From Spirochaetaceae bacterium (GTDB lineage Bacteria; Spirochaetota; Spirochaetia; CADAEX01), in NCBI GenBank assembly GCA_009778835.1, contig WRFK01000002.1, positions 1 to 29,532 on the forward strand: a stretch of DNA of 29,532 nucleotides. The letters run 5' to 3'. Every line of letters begins with the position of its first letter. Positions within the stretch are counted from its first letter, which is position 1. The translations under genes were made by a program, and so were the position numbers. Under the pieces are notes generated by a model. That model was not told where the DNA came from and searched no databases. It was given only the letters and a program-made list of their open reading frames with translations. Shown here in pieces: positions 5,420 through 14,250 of the stretch.

Positions 5420-6649
5420 GTGGGGATGAAAGATTTTCTTGTTTTTGAAAACCTTAGTAAAAGTTATGCTAATATCAAAGCTGTAAAAAATATCTCATTA
5501 TCTATCAATAAAGGTGAAATTTTTTCATTACTCGGACCAAGCGGTTGCGGCAAAACAACCCTTTTAAGGCTTTGCGCAGGGTTTGAAATCCCGGATACAG
5601 GGAGAATTATTCTTAATGGCACGGATATTACAGCTCTTCCACCGGAAAAAAGGAAAGTAAATACAGTATTCCAGAGCTATGCGCTTTTCCCTCATATGAC
5701 AATTAGAGATAATATTGCATTTGGCCCAAAAATAGCAGGAAAAAGCAAAAAAGAGATCGAGCATGAAGTCGATGAGATGCTTGATCTTATACAGATGCAT
5801 GATGAAGCAGACAGAAAACCTTCCCAGATAAGCGGAGGACAAAAACAGAGAGTTGCCATTGCAAGAGCTCTTATAAATAAACCTCAGGTTCTTCTTCTTG
5901 ACGAACCCCTTGCTGCGCTTGATTTAAAACTACGCCAAAGAATGCTTATAGAACTTGACCAGATCCACGATGAGGTTGGGATTACATTCGTGTTTGTTAC
6001 CCATGACCAGACAGAAGCAATGAGCCTTAGCGACAGAATCGCTGTTATGGATAAAGGACACATAGAACAGGTGGGAACTCCTGTTGAAATTTATGAAAGT
6101 CCTGTAAGCAGCTTTACAGCGGCATTTATCGGGGATACAAATTTTCTTGATGGTCAGGTAACTCAAACATTTGATGATAATCGCGCGGAAATAAATGTGC
6201 CCGGGATAGGAACAATAATTTGTTATAATGACAGAAAACTTAAAGAAGGCGACCCTGTCCATGTAAGCATAAGGCCCGAAAAGATCCACATGTCAAAAAC
6301 AGAACCCGAAGAAAACAGAAAATTAAATATTTTAAGCGGAACTGTTGAAAACATGGTTTATACAGGAACATCCACAAAATACTGGGTAAGATCCGGCGAG
6401 TGGCTTTTCACACTCCAGAAACTGCATATGCGCTATCTGCTTGACGAAACACCGGCAAAGTGGGATGACCATGTGTGGATATCATGGCATGCGGATGACT
6501 GTTACATGCTTGAAAAATACAGAGAAGCAGACGAACAACTTCTTACTCTTCCGGACATCGAAGAAGCAGTGCCTGGTTCTGCATCTCCATCTTCCAACAA
6601 TAAAGATATAAGCAGCAAAGAAAGCGCACCTGCTAAAGAAAAAAGATGA
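5420..6649 (+). CDS. potA: Spermidine/putrescine ABC transporter ATPase
   Basis: This 409-residue ABC ATPase energises polyamine uptake on the inner face of the cytoplasmic membrane. It has Walker A GPSGCGKTT at 39-47, Q-loop Q85, signature ISGGQ at 137-141, Walker B VLLLDE at 157-162 and the switch histidine H195. A C-terminal TOBE-type regulatory region follows (VSIRPEKI and onward). It is longer than many PotA proteins because of a Ser/Lys-rich tail of about 25-30 residues (GSASPSSNN... to the end). The GTG start at 5420 has AGGA five nt upstream. An ATG two codons later is an alternative. It is the first gene of four, overlapping potB by 4 nt. Confidence 0.93.
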   Translation: MGMKDFLVFENLSKSYANIKAVKNISLSINKGEIFSLLGPSGCGKTTLLRLCAGFEIPDTGRIILNGTDITALPPEKRKVNTVFQSYALFPHMTIRDNIAFGPKIAGKSKKEIEHEVDEMLDLIQMHDEADRKPSQISGGQKQRVAIARALINKPQVLLLDEPLAALDLKLRQRMLIELDQIHDEVGITFVFVTHDQTEAMSLSDRIAVMDKGHIEQVGTPVEIYESPVSSFTAAFIGDTNFLDGQVTQTFDDNRAEINVPGIGTIICYNDRKLKEGDPVHVSIRPEKIHMSKTEPEENRKLNILSGTVENMVYTGTSTKYWVRSGEWLFTLQKLHMRYLLDETPAKWDDHVWISWHADDCYMLEKYREADEQLLTLPDIEEAVPGSASPSSNNKDISSKESAPAKEKR

Positions 6650-7527
6650 AAATATCCAGAATAAATACCGAAGAAAAACTTATAACCTTTCCCTCTTTTT
6701 TCTGGCTTTTATTATTTTTTCTTATACCTACACTTCTTGTAGTACTTATAAGCTTCTGCACTGCTGATCCATACGGCAATATCGGAAAGGGATTTAGCCT
6801 AAGCGCTTACTCGGAAATAATAAATATTTCATTTCTTATACTGGTTTTAAGAACAATAAAACTAAGTATTTTTACAACCGTTATCTGCCTTTCCATTGGA
6901 ATACCGGTTGCTTATGCAATGGCAAGAATGGAGAAAAGATGGCAGCAGAATTTTATGCTCCTTGTTATTATCCCTTTTTGGACCAATTTCTTAATAAGAA
7001 TTTATGCATGGAAAATAATCCTCCACCCCGAAGGATTTCTTAAGCAGTTTCTGGTCTTTATAAAACTGGTGCCGGAGTCCGCATCTCTTTTGTACAACGA
7101 AGGTGCAGTACTGCTTGTGCTGGTTTATACATATCTCCCTTTTGCAATCCTTCCACTATATTCGGCTGCAGAGAAATTCGATTTCCAGCTTCTCGAAGCA
7201 GCAAGAGATCTTGGGAGTTCAAGTATCAGATCTTTTATAAAAATTTTCCTTCCCGGAATAAGCGTAGGCATTGTCTCTGCTATTATGGTTGTTTTTATTC
7301 CGGCACTTGGCACATATATAATACCGGATATGGTAGGCGGACCCAACAGCGAAATGCTTGGAAATAAAATTGCTCAAAGAGTATTTACAGACAGGCATCT
7401 GCCAAAAGGGAGCGCATTGTCCACAATTCTTATACTTGCTTTTGTAATACCCCCTTTAATACAATTAATAATAAGGAAAACAAAAAAAACCAGTAAAAAT
7501 TCTCCAATGGGAGTTTTAAGCAAATGA
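6646..7527 (+). CDS. potB: Spermidine/putrescine ABC transporter permease, PotB type
   Basis: This 293-residue membrane protein has about six hydrophobic segments. The first is at about 17-38, and others lie near 65-92, 103-124, 153-174, 205-230 and 260-280. The cytoplasmic EAA loop LLEAARDLGSS...FLPGI at about 182-205 docks with the ATPase. The order A-B-C-D and the neighbour PotC identify it as the first of two permease subunits of the polyamine importer. Its ATG overlaps the potA stop (ATGA), and its stop overlaps the potC start in the same way. Confidence 0.93.
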   Translation: MKISRINTEEKLITFPSFFWLLLFFLIPTLLVVLISFCTADPYGNIGKGFSLSAYSEIINISFLILVLRTIKLSIFTTVICLSIGIPVAYAMARMEKRWQQNFMLLVIIPFWTNFLIRIYAWKIILHPEGFLKQFLVFIKLVPESASLLYNEGAVLLVLVYTYLPFAILPLYSAAEKFDFQLLEAARDLGSSSIRSFIKIFLPGISVGIVSAIMVVFIPALGTYIIPDMVGGPNSEMLGNKIAQRVFTDRHLPKGSALSTILILAFVIPPLIQLIIRKTKKTSKNSPMGVLSK

Positions 7528-8294
7528 AACAAAGCAAATTCCCTTTTATACTTACAATAATAGTTTTAATTTTTTTCTGGCTTCCAATCATTATTCTTAT
7601 GTTCAATTCATTTAATGCATCCAGATTCGGATCTGTATGGGGCGGATTTACATTAAAATGGTATGACCGGCTTTTCTCAGACAGCAATGTATGGAGATCT
7701 GTTCAGAATACAGCTATAGTAACAATTGTATCAACAGCAGTTTCTCTTGTTATAGGAAGCCTTGCAGGATTCGCGCTTCACAGATATAAATCAAAATTTC
7801 AGAAAGTGCACATGGGTCTTATATGGGTTCCGCTGGTAATCCCCGATATATTGATGGGAATGAGCCTGCTGCTTTTTTTTATATCCATAAAAGTACCTCT
7901 TGGTCTTTTTACAATAATATTGGGACACATAACATTTTGCATAAGCTATGTTGCGGTAACGATACTTGCAAGGCTCCAGGATTTTGATTACACCATTGTG
8001 GAAGCAGCGAGAGACCTTGGCGCGCGAGGCTGGACACTTTTCAGAAAAATATATATACCGCTGCTTACACCGGGACTTCTTGCCGGAGCCATGCTTTCAA
8101 TAACATTATCGCTCGATGATTTTATTATTACATTTTTCACAGCAGGACCTGGTTCCTCAACACTTCCGCTGCAAATTTACAGCATGATAAAATTCGGAAC
8201 CCCGCCTGTAATAAACGCGTTATCAACATTATTTTTAATGCTAACATTTTTATTAGCGATTATATATCAAAGATTATCAAGGAGAAATTCATGA
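7524..8294 (+). CDS. potC: Spermidine/putrescine ABC transporter permease, PotC type
   Basis: This 256-residue protein has about six membrane segments. Its EAA loop IVEAARDLGARGW...YIPLLTPGL lies at about 158-185. The stretch LSLDDFIITFFTAGPGSSTLP near the C-terminal third, read in pieces, is characteristic of PotC/PotI permeases. It should pair with PotB to form the polyamine channel. Both ends overlap neighbours by 4 nt, so the four genes are translationally coupled. Confidence 0.94.
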   Translation: MKQSKFPFILTIIVLIFFWLPIIILMFNSFNASRFGSVWGGFTLKWYDRLFSDSNVWRSVQNTAIVTIVSTAVSLVIGSLAGFALHRYKSKFQKVHMGLIWVPLVIPDILMGMSLLLFFISIKVPLGLFTIILGHITFCISYVAVTILARLQDFDYTIVEAARDLGARGWTLFRKIYIPLLTPGLLAGAMLSITLSLDDFIITFFTAGPGSSTLPLQIYSMIKFGTPPVINALSTLFLMLTFLLAIIYQRLSRRNS

Positions 8295-9331
8295 AAAAAT
8301 TATTTTTTATGATGATAGCTTTTTCGACCATTTTTTTTATGCTTTCAGGATGCGGAGGATCAAAACCAAAGCTCTATGTTTACAACTGGTCTGACTACAT
8401 CAAAAAAGAACTGGTAAAAGATTTTGAAAAAGAATATAACTGCAAAGTTATATTGGATTTTTATGATTCAAACGAAGCAATGTATTCCAAACTTAAAGCA
8501 GGGGCAAAAGGTTATGATATTGTTATCCCAACAGGTTATATGGTGAAGATAATGGCTCAGGATGGGATGATTCAGGAAATTGACAAGTCAAGGATACCTA
8601 ATATCGTTAACATCGATGAAAAGTATCTTCCATTTACACTTGATCCTGAAATGAAATTTAGCGTGCCCTATATGATAAGCAATTCCGGAATAGGCTATCT
8701 TGCAAACAAAGTTGATGCTTCATTTGTTCCTACATGGGGAATTTTTGGAGATCCAAAATATGCGGGAAGAATGACAATGCTAAATGATATGAGAGAAACC
8801 ATTGGCTCTGTGTTAAGGTATCTTGGATACAGTATGAATTCAACAAAAATTTCAGAACTTGAACAAGCCGGAGATTTATTAATTTCCTGGAAGAAAAATC
8901 TTGCAAAATTCGAAGCAGATCAATATAAAAATGGACTTATATCCGGAGAATTTATTATAGCGCATGGTTATAGCGGAGATGTATTTCAAGTTATGGAAGA
9001 AAATGAAAATATTAAATACGCAATACCTCTGGAAGGGACAACAATTTCATGCGATAACATGGTAATACTTAAAGATTCAAAAAACATAGATCTGGCATAT
9101 ACTTTTATTAATTATATATTAAGACCCGAAGTAGCTGCTGCAAATATTGAGTATGTATATTTCCTGGCTCCAAATAAGGCAGCTTATGAACTTGTAAGCG
9201 AAGAAGTACGCAATGAACCAGCCATTTTTATACCTAATGAATTATTGATGAAAAGCGAAGTTATCCTGGACCTTGGAGCAAGCAATATACTTTATACAAG
9301 AATCTGGGACAAGGTAAAAGCTGCAAAATAA
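8291..9331 (+). CDS. potD: Polyamine-binding lipoprotein of the ABC transporter
   Basis: This 346-residue solute-binding protein has a lipoprotein signal peptide with lipobox LSGC and Cys21. The mature part opens LYVYNWSDYI, the standard start of PotD/PotF proteins. It keeps the pattern GYDIVIPTGYMV near residues 77-88 and WGIFGDPKYAGR near 150. As a lipid-anchored periplasmic receptor it would capture spermidine or putrescine and deliver it to PotBC. The choice between the two polyamines cannot be made safely from sequence. It is the last gene of the operon; a 20-bp tandem repeat starts just after its stop, in place of an obvious terminator. Confidence 0.93.
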   Translation: MKKLFFMMIAFSTIFFMLSGCGGSKPKLYVYNWSDYIKKELVKDFEKEYNCKVILDFYDSNEAMYSKLKAGAKGYDIVIPTGYMVKIMAQDGMIQEIDKSRIPNIVNIDEKYLPFTLDPEMKFSVPYMISNSGIGYLANKVDASFVPTWGIFGDPKYAGRMTMLNDMRETIGSVLRYLGYSMNSTKISELEQAGDLLISWKKNLAKFEADQYKNGLISGEFIIAHGYSGDVFQVMEENENIKYAIPLEGTTISCDNMVILKDSKNIDLAYTFINYILRPEVAAANIEYVYFLAPNKAAYELVSEEVRNEPAIFIPNELLMKSEVILDLGASNILYTRIWDKVKAAK

Positions 9332-9338
9332 AGTTAGC

Positions 9339-9418
9339 ATGCCTGGTTCTGGTATGATATGCCTGGTTCTGGCGTGGCATGCCGGGTTCAGGGATGATAT
9401 GCCTGGTTCTGGCATGCG
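9339..9418. repeat. Four-copy 20-bp tandem repeat after potD
   Basis: Four units with an exact 20-bp period start at 9341, 9361, 9381 and 9401. Each opens GCC(T/G)GGTTC(T/A)GG, followed by a more variable half (tatgatat, cgtggcat, gatgatat, catgcgcg). Copies 1, 2 and 4 share the full 12-base core GCCTGGTTCTGG. It is noncoding on the plus strand. The open frame on the minus strand is a by-product of the repeat. Confidence 0.9.
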
Positions 9419-9480
9419 CGATGTTTTGCAAACTTACGCACAACTATTATTCGTTGGTCAATGACTAAAGGAAAAGTTTT

Positions 9481-10290
9481 ATGATAAAAAGTATCGGCAT
9501 TCTTGGTTTTGGAAATATGGGAGAAGCTATTGCAGAAGGGGTTATAAAAGCTCATCCCGACTGCATGATTTTTGCCTATGATAGATCAAAAGAAAAAATG
9601 GAAAATTTATTTTCACATAAAATAAAAAAGACTCAATCATGCAGAAAGCTTTTTACTTATGCCGATACCATAATTCTTGCAGTAAAACCCCAGGATATAA
9701 ACATACTCACAGAAGAGATATCCTCTTTCTCTTTGGGAAAAAATATTATTTCAATTATTGCAGGAAAACCAATATCTTTTTTTACTGAAAAATTAAGAAC
9801 AAATAATATATGCAGATTTATGCCAAACATTGCCGCGCAGAGCGGATGCTCTTCTACTGCCATCTCTTTTTATGAAAACGCAGATGAAGAATTTAAAAAC
9901 AGCGCAATTTTAATTGCAGAATCTATAGGGAATGCATTTATCCTGCCGGAAAAACAGATGGCAGCATTTACAGCTCTCTCTGGTTCGAGCATTGCTTTTG
10001 TTTTTCAGTTTATTCATGCTCTTGCATTGGGAGGAGTACGATCCGGAATTTCTTATGATGACTCGGTAAAAATATCTGTAAATGTTCTTAAAGGCGCTTA
10101 TGAAACATTAAAAAATACAGGCAAAATGCCTATGGATCTGGTTACCTCTGTTTTATCCCCTTCGGGAACAACTATTGAAGGAATTTCTGTTCTTGAAGAA
10201 AAAGCTTTTAACTCAACTGTAATAGAGGCAGTGTTTGCATCATTTAACCACTCAATTGAAATAGAAAAGCTGTTTGACACAATATCATAA
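9481..10290 (+). CDS. proC: Pyrroline-5-carboxylate reductase
   Basis: This 269-residue enzyme makes L-proline by NAD(P)H-dependent reduction of 1-pyrroline-5-carboxylate in the cytoplasm. The N-terminus has the Rossmann motif GFGNMGEAIAEG at about 9-20. ADTIILAVKPQDI at about 61-73 and FMPNIAAQSG near 118-127 follow the family (usual form MPNTPA). The C-terminal catalytic and dimer region has ALSGSSIAFVFQFIHAL and SPSGTTIEGISVLEE, the usual TSPGGTTI..G...LE block. AGGA lies about 9 nt upstream of the ATG. It stands alone on the plus strand and converges on the DHH gene with a gap of about 20 nt. Confidence 0.93.
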   Translation: MIKSIGILGFGNMGEAIAEGVIKAHPDCMIFAYDRSKEKMENLFSHKIKKTQSCRKLFTYADTIILAVKPQDINILTEEISSFSLGKNIISIIAGKPISFFTEKLRTNNICRFMPNIAAQSGCSSTAISFYENADEEFKNSAILIAESIGNAFILPEKQMAAFTALSGSSIAFVFQFIHALALGGVRSGISYDDSVKISVNVLKGAYETLKNTGKMPMDLVTSVLSPSGTTIEGISVLEEKAFNSTVIEAVFASFNHSIEIEKLFDTIS

Positions 10291-10309
10291 ACTCAAGACT
10301 TGAATAGCA

Positions 10310-12466
10310 TCATTCTTTCTCGGCTTCGGCAAGAAACTCCTGTATCTGGCCAATCAGTTCTTCGCAGTAGGCCATAATATCACTGATCTCGCTTTGCTTT
10401 ATACGGAAGCCGACAGCGCCGGGATGTCCGCCGCCGTTTGTGATGCCCAGCCGCGTAATAACTTCACGCAGATCAATCTTCGTATATTTAGCGCTTCTGC
10501 GCAGCCGGAACTGAACAAGATCTGAAAGCCTGGGCGGATCGTAGTAGACAACCAGACCCAGCTTGCTGCTTGCCTCGGAAAGCGTATCTGCAGCGGACTT
10601 CGACACATTGATAATGATTTCGTCCTCGTAGCTGTTAAAAAGCACCTCTGACTCGTTATTCGCCATGACAATGGTATGTATCGAAGGATATTGTTTCATG
10701 TTTCCTTTCATTAGCCGGTAGCATTCTTCTTCCTGCTTGGAGAGGTGCTGGATAAGATCGAAAATATTTCCCTTGGATTGTAAATTTTTTCCGCCTTTCA
10801 TGGTTTTGTCCATAAGAAGCCTATCGAAAATCGTACTAAAAAAATTATAGTACCAGTGCTCCTTCTTTGTTTTGAGGTATTTACCCATTTGGGAATCGCC
10901 CACAATGCCTGTCAGAATCGAAAGCGCAAGGTTGCGAGGAAAAAACTCAGCGCTGCCAAGTTGAACGTTTGGATTTCTGGCCAGCTTCATGCTAAGGTAT
11001 CCGATAATCTCACAGGTGCTTGAGGCATTGAATACAAGCCTGTAGCACAGATCTCCGGTATAGTTAGCATCCGCGCCTATGTGATGGTCGAGTTCGATTT
11101 TTCGTACCAAGGGGTCATTCAAAACCCGGACAACCGAATCGTTTGTCATAATCATTTCTGTTTTAGGGGTATCAAGAATAATTGCAGTAGAAATGTTATC
11201 CGGAATTTCCCTGTCTGCTTCCTGAATAACTCTTATGGAGTTGTATCTGCAAATCGCAAGAAGATATTGAAGCTGATCAATAACCGGGTCAACAAGAAAA
11301 ATCGTAGCTTCTTTTCTGAACTTGGAAAGAAGAAGCGCAAAGGCAACAAGCGATGATATACAGTCCGCATCAGGTTCTTTGTGACCCAAAAGAAGGAAAG
11401 AGTTTTTTGAGAATATTTCTTCGATGATATTTTGTACAATACGGTTTTTCTCCGCAATAGAGATAATATCTTTTTTTACTTCCGGCAGCAGTTTTCCCTT
11501 CTGGGACTGGGCGACAACAATAGTATCCCTGCCTTTTTCCTTTGCCACATACACGGCTTTGTCCGCCTCTTCCTTCAGGCTTGCAGGAGTGTCGCCATTT
11601 TTCGGCACAGATGAAATACCTATGCTCAAGGTTATAACAACATCGGGATTATCGGAAAAACGCACACCACGCAGGTTTTCCGCCATGGCGTCGCATAGTT
11701 CTTTTGCTTTGCATGCATCTGTATTGGGAAGAATAAAGGAAAACTCATCCCCGCCGTAGCGCACCAGGATGTCTGTCTCGCGGAAAGATTCCTTATAGAC
11801 TCTCGCTGCCTCAAGAATAACATTGTCGCCGAAAGCCTCTCCATATTTTTTGTTGAGCGTGCCAAAATGGTCCATGTCTATCATGACAAAAGAGAGTGGC
11901 TTTTTTTCCTCTATTGCGCGTGAGACATATTTGCCAAAGGATTCGTCAAGAAAACGCCTGTTGTACATACCGGTAAAAGCATCGGTAACTGCTTTCTTGC
12001 GCGCTCCTTCTCCCCACCTGACCATTTCCGAAAGAGCAGCACCGGATGTTTTAAACCGTTCTGCCATGATATTCATCATGCGATAGAGTATTTTTAAAGC
12101 AGTCTCCGGATGGTGGCGAATAATACCATAGAAATCGCTCCTGCTTAAGGCAATAAGCTCGCAGGATTCAACTGCCTTGCAGCTTGCCGAGCGCGGCGCG
12201 TTTTCTATGATTGCCATGTCCCCAAAGAAATTTCCTTTTTCAATGGTTGCCAGTGAAATCTCTGTTCCATTTGCAAGCGGTACAAAGATATTTATATTTC
12301 CATCAAGGATGACATACATAGTGTCGCCCTCTTCGCCTTCACTAAAAACAATCTCGCCACGGTTAAACTGCGTTCGTTTCATACAGGAAACAAGAATATC
12401 AAGTTCTGCTCCCTCAAGATCAGAGAAAATCATTGTGTTTTTCAAAGCATCCCGGAATTCCTGCAT
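10310..12466 (-). CDS. cNMP-binding, GGDEF and DHH-DHHA1 signalling protein
   Basis: This 718-residue soluble protein joins three modules. Residues 1-135 form a cNMP-binding domain with the phosphate-binding cassette FGDMAIIENAPRSA at 81-94. Residues 160-320 form a GGDEF diguanylate cyclase domain with DMD at 197-199, GGDEF at 238-242 and an I-site RETD at 229-232, so it looks active and feedback-inhibited. Residues 350-700 form a DHH-DHHA1 phosphoesterase with H362, D366, D368, D432, DHH at 460-462, D524 and GGGH at 678-681, all expected metal and substrate residues. By comparison with GdpP (PAS-GGDEF-DHH, a c-di-AMP phosphodiesterase), the DHH part may hydrolyse a cyclic dinucleotide or nanoRNA. 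The substrate is not settled. The gene begins 5 nt after the upstream gene ends, with GGAGG inside that gene. Confidence 0.88.
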   Translation of the reverse strand: MQEFRDALKNTMIFSDLEGAELDILVSCMKRTQFNRGEIVFSEGEEGDTMYVILDGNINIFVPLANGTEISLATIEKGNFFGDMAIIENAPRSASCKAVESCELIALSRSDFYGIIRHHPETALKILYRMMNIMAERFKTSGAALSEMVRWGEGARKKAVTDAFTGMYNRRFLDESFGKYVSRAIEEKKPLSFVMIDMDHFGTLNKKYGEAFGDNVILEAARVYKESFRETDILVRYGGDEFSFILPNTDACKAKELCDAMAENLRGVRFSDNPDVVITLSIGISSVPKNGDTPASLKEEADKAVYVAKEKGRDTIVVAQSQKGKLLPEVKKDIISIAEKNRIVQNIIEEIFSKNSFLLLGHKEPDADCISSLVAFALLLSKFRKEATIFLVDPVIDQLQYLLAICRYNSIRVIQEADREIPDNISTAIILDTPKTEMIMTNDSVVRVLNDPLVRKIELDHHIGADANYTGDLCYRLVFNASSTCEIIGYLSMKLARNPNVQLGSAEFFPRNLALSILTGIVGDSQMGKYLKTKKEHWYYNFFSTIFDRLLMDKTMKGGKNLQSKGNIFDLIQHLSKQEEECYRLMKGNMKQYPSIHTIVMANNESEVLFNSYEDEIIINVSKSAADTLSEASSKLGLVVYYDPPRLSDLVQFRLRRSAKYTKIDLREVITRLGITNGGGHPGAVGFRIKQSEISDIMAYCEELIGQIQEFLAEAEKE

Positions 12467-12471
12467 GACTT

Positions 12472-13458
12472 CTATTTGTCCTCCGGAAAAAGAATTTTGT
12501 TTCCGCCGCGATATCTGCCAAGAAGGGGGAGTTCATGTGCACAAGCAATTAGCTCCTCGGAGTTTTTTGCATGGTCAGGAAAAACAGCGATTCCTATGCT
12601 TACAGTAAAATTAAAAGGCTTGTCTTTTGTAATAGCCGACATATCGAGCGAATTATAAAAACTTCTGATACTTTGCGCATGTTCCAATGCAGCCTCTCTG
12701 TTTGTTCCCGGAAAAAGGCAGGCAATTTCATTGCCCATAAAGCGGACAACGACAGCCGAGTTGGCGGGAATATGCTGCAAAAGAGCTGTTCCTATGACCA
12801 CAAGAGCCTGATCCCCTGCATCATGACCAAAGTTATCATTTATGAATTTAAAGTTGTCTGCTTTCATCATCATAAGGCTAACCGGCTCTTCCGGGTTGCG
12901 CAAATAAGCAGGAAGCTGTTCCTCTAAAAAAGTCCTGTTATAAAGCCCGGTGAGTTTGTCTCTGTAGACCTGAGCGCGGATTTCCTGTACCCAGGGGGAG
13001 TTTTCCTTGAGAAGAGCATTGGCGCTTCGTATTCGCGCAGCAGCTGTTTGCATAAAAAGGCGCAGAAGTTCTGCTCCAACAGGAGGAGAAGCATGCAGGA
13101 AATCCTGCAGGGTTTTATCCTCTCTGGGGAAGCGGAGTATTTCAGAATCCTCGGCAGCACGGGCTTCGGCGTTGCGCTGCGTATTCATTAGCATATCAAC
13201 TTCGCCGAAAAAGTCTCCATTGCTGTAACGCGCGATCTCGTTTTCCTGCCGGCTCTCTGTGTTCTGGATAACGGAAATTTCACCGCTTTTGACAATATAA
13301 AGACTGTTTCCGGGGTCGCCTTTCCTGAATACGGTTTCACCTTTGGAGACCTTGTAAAGTGAGCAAAATTCAGCTAGTTGTTCGACCATTTCTTTTCCGC
13401 ATGGCTTGAACAGCTCTGCATGGGAAAGAAGGGCTATTTTTTCCTTTATATCTGACAT
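12472..13458 (-). CDS. cNMP-binding protein with degenerate GGDEF domain
   Basis: From the ATG at 13458 (MSDIKEKI) the product is 328 residues. A TTG start 13 codons upstream is possible but neither has a clear ribosome binding site. The N-terminal cNMP-binding domain has FGEVDMLMNTQRNAEA as its phosphate-binding cassette. The second domain is GGDEF-like (DKLTGLYNR, FINDNFGHDAGD), but the signature is RFMGNEIACLF, so GGDEF is replaced by MGNEI. The usual metal-binding D-x-D is K-A-D. It is therefore unlikely to make c-di-GMP and may act as a sensor or partner. It sits 5 nt before the cNMP-GGDEF-DHH gene in one operon and shares its domain order, suggesting duplication. Confidence 0.85.
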   Translation of the reverse strand: MSDIKEKIALLSHAELFKPCGKEMVEQLAEFCSLYKVSKGETVFRKGDPGNSLYIVKSGEISVIQNTESRQENEIARYSNGDFFGEVDMLMNTQRNAEARAAEDSEILRFPREDKTLQDFLHASPPVGAELLRLFMQTAAARIRSANALLKENSPWVQEIRAQVYRDKLTGLYNRTFLEEQLPAYLRNPEEPVSLMMMKADNFKFINDNFGHDAGDQALVVIGTALLQHIPANSAVVVRFMGNEIACLFPGTNREAALEHAQSIRSFYNSLDMSAITKDKPFNFTVSIGIAVFPDHAKNSEELIACAHELPLLGRYRGGNKILFPEDK

Positions 13459-13566
13459 TAATATATTAGTTGTAATATATTTTTGCTTTTTTCGCAATTA
13501 AAAAACAGCTTTTTATTGAGAGGCTCTATAAAATTCACCTTGTTTGAACCAAATTTTATCTTTAAA

Positions 13567-14250
13567 TTAATTTTTTATTGCAAAAGGATTTTCCTCATCA
13601 TCAGGGTCTCTGGTAAACCCCATAATATCAAGAAAAAATCTTCCTGATATTATATTATAATTTTCGATATTAAACTTTATTATAAAGCTGTTAGTAGATT
13701 TTTCATATTCTATATTAGCCCCAACACCATATAGATCTTTCAGCTCTTTATCATGATAATCCAATGTTTCTATTATTTTTTTATCCCAAACTGAATAAAT
13801 ATGAACCACAGGGATCGATAGCCTTGCACCATTTTCTTCTCTTATATATTTATTATCTCTATAACAGAGATATTCACTGTTATCAGATACCGCAAAAACC
13901 GGTACTGTTTTTAAAATAACTTCACCCGTGCCTTTATTGCCATTAAGATACCATAAACTCCCTAAAGAAATAGTTCTATCTATATCTTCAATAAGAAAAA
14001 AACAATCTTTTTTATTATTTGTAATAAAAACCCTTCTGGATAAAAGACCTGCCATTTCTTTTATAAGTTCTCTTTTGCCATTATCCACTTTAAAAATAAA
14101 TAATGTTGTTCTTTTGGTACTGCTATTCCATTCATGTTCATATTCCAAATACTCACTATCTTTTAAAGATGAAACCTTAAAAGATTTATCATCAGCAGAA
14201 CATGTTGCCAACATCAAACATACTAATAAAAATAATATTGCTTTTTTCAT
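13567..14250 (-). CDS. Lipoprotein coupled to the giant RHS gene; immunity candidate
   Basis: This 227-residue protein has an N-terminal signal peptide with lipobox LATC and Cys17, so it is probably membrane-anchored outside the cytoplasm. The mature part is beta-rich and holds propeller-like strands (VFAVSDNSEYLCYRDNKYI, IYSVWDKKIIETLD); no family was recognised. The ATG overlaps the stop of the giant RHS gene (ATGA), so the two are made together. In polymorphic toxin systems the gene immediately after the toxin tip is usually its specific immunity protein. A lipoprotein would suit a toxin acting in the periplasm. This role is an inference from position; it could also be an accessory surface protein. 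Confidence 0.7.
   Translation of the reverse strand: MKKAILFLLVCLMLATCSADDKSFKVSSLKDSEYLEYEHEWNSSTKRTTLFIFKVDNGKRELIKEMAGLLSRRVFITNNKKDCFFLIEDIDRTISLGSLWYLNGNKGTGEVILKTVPVFAVSDNSEYLCYRDNKYIREENGARLSIPVVHIYSVWDKKIIETLDYHDKELKDLYGVGANIEYEKSTNSFIIKFNIENYNIISGRFFLDIMGFTRDPDDEENPFAIKN

Noticed and set aside
9261..9443. Open frame on the minus strand across the 20-bp repeat
   Set aside because: It overlaps the potD end and exists only because the 20-bp repeat lacks stops; it has no ribosome binding site or family resemblance.
10291..10309. Bidirectional terminator between proC and the DHH gene
   Set aside because: The gap is only about 20 nt and shows no stable stem with T-runs on either strand.
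13459..13497. TTG start extending the degenerate GGDEF protein by 13 residues
   Set aside because: The extension is Lys/Thr-rich, lacks a ribosome binding site, and the cNMP domain begins after the downstream ATG.
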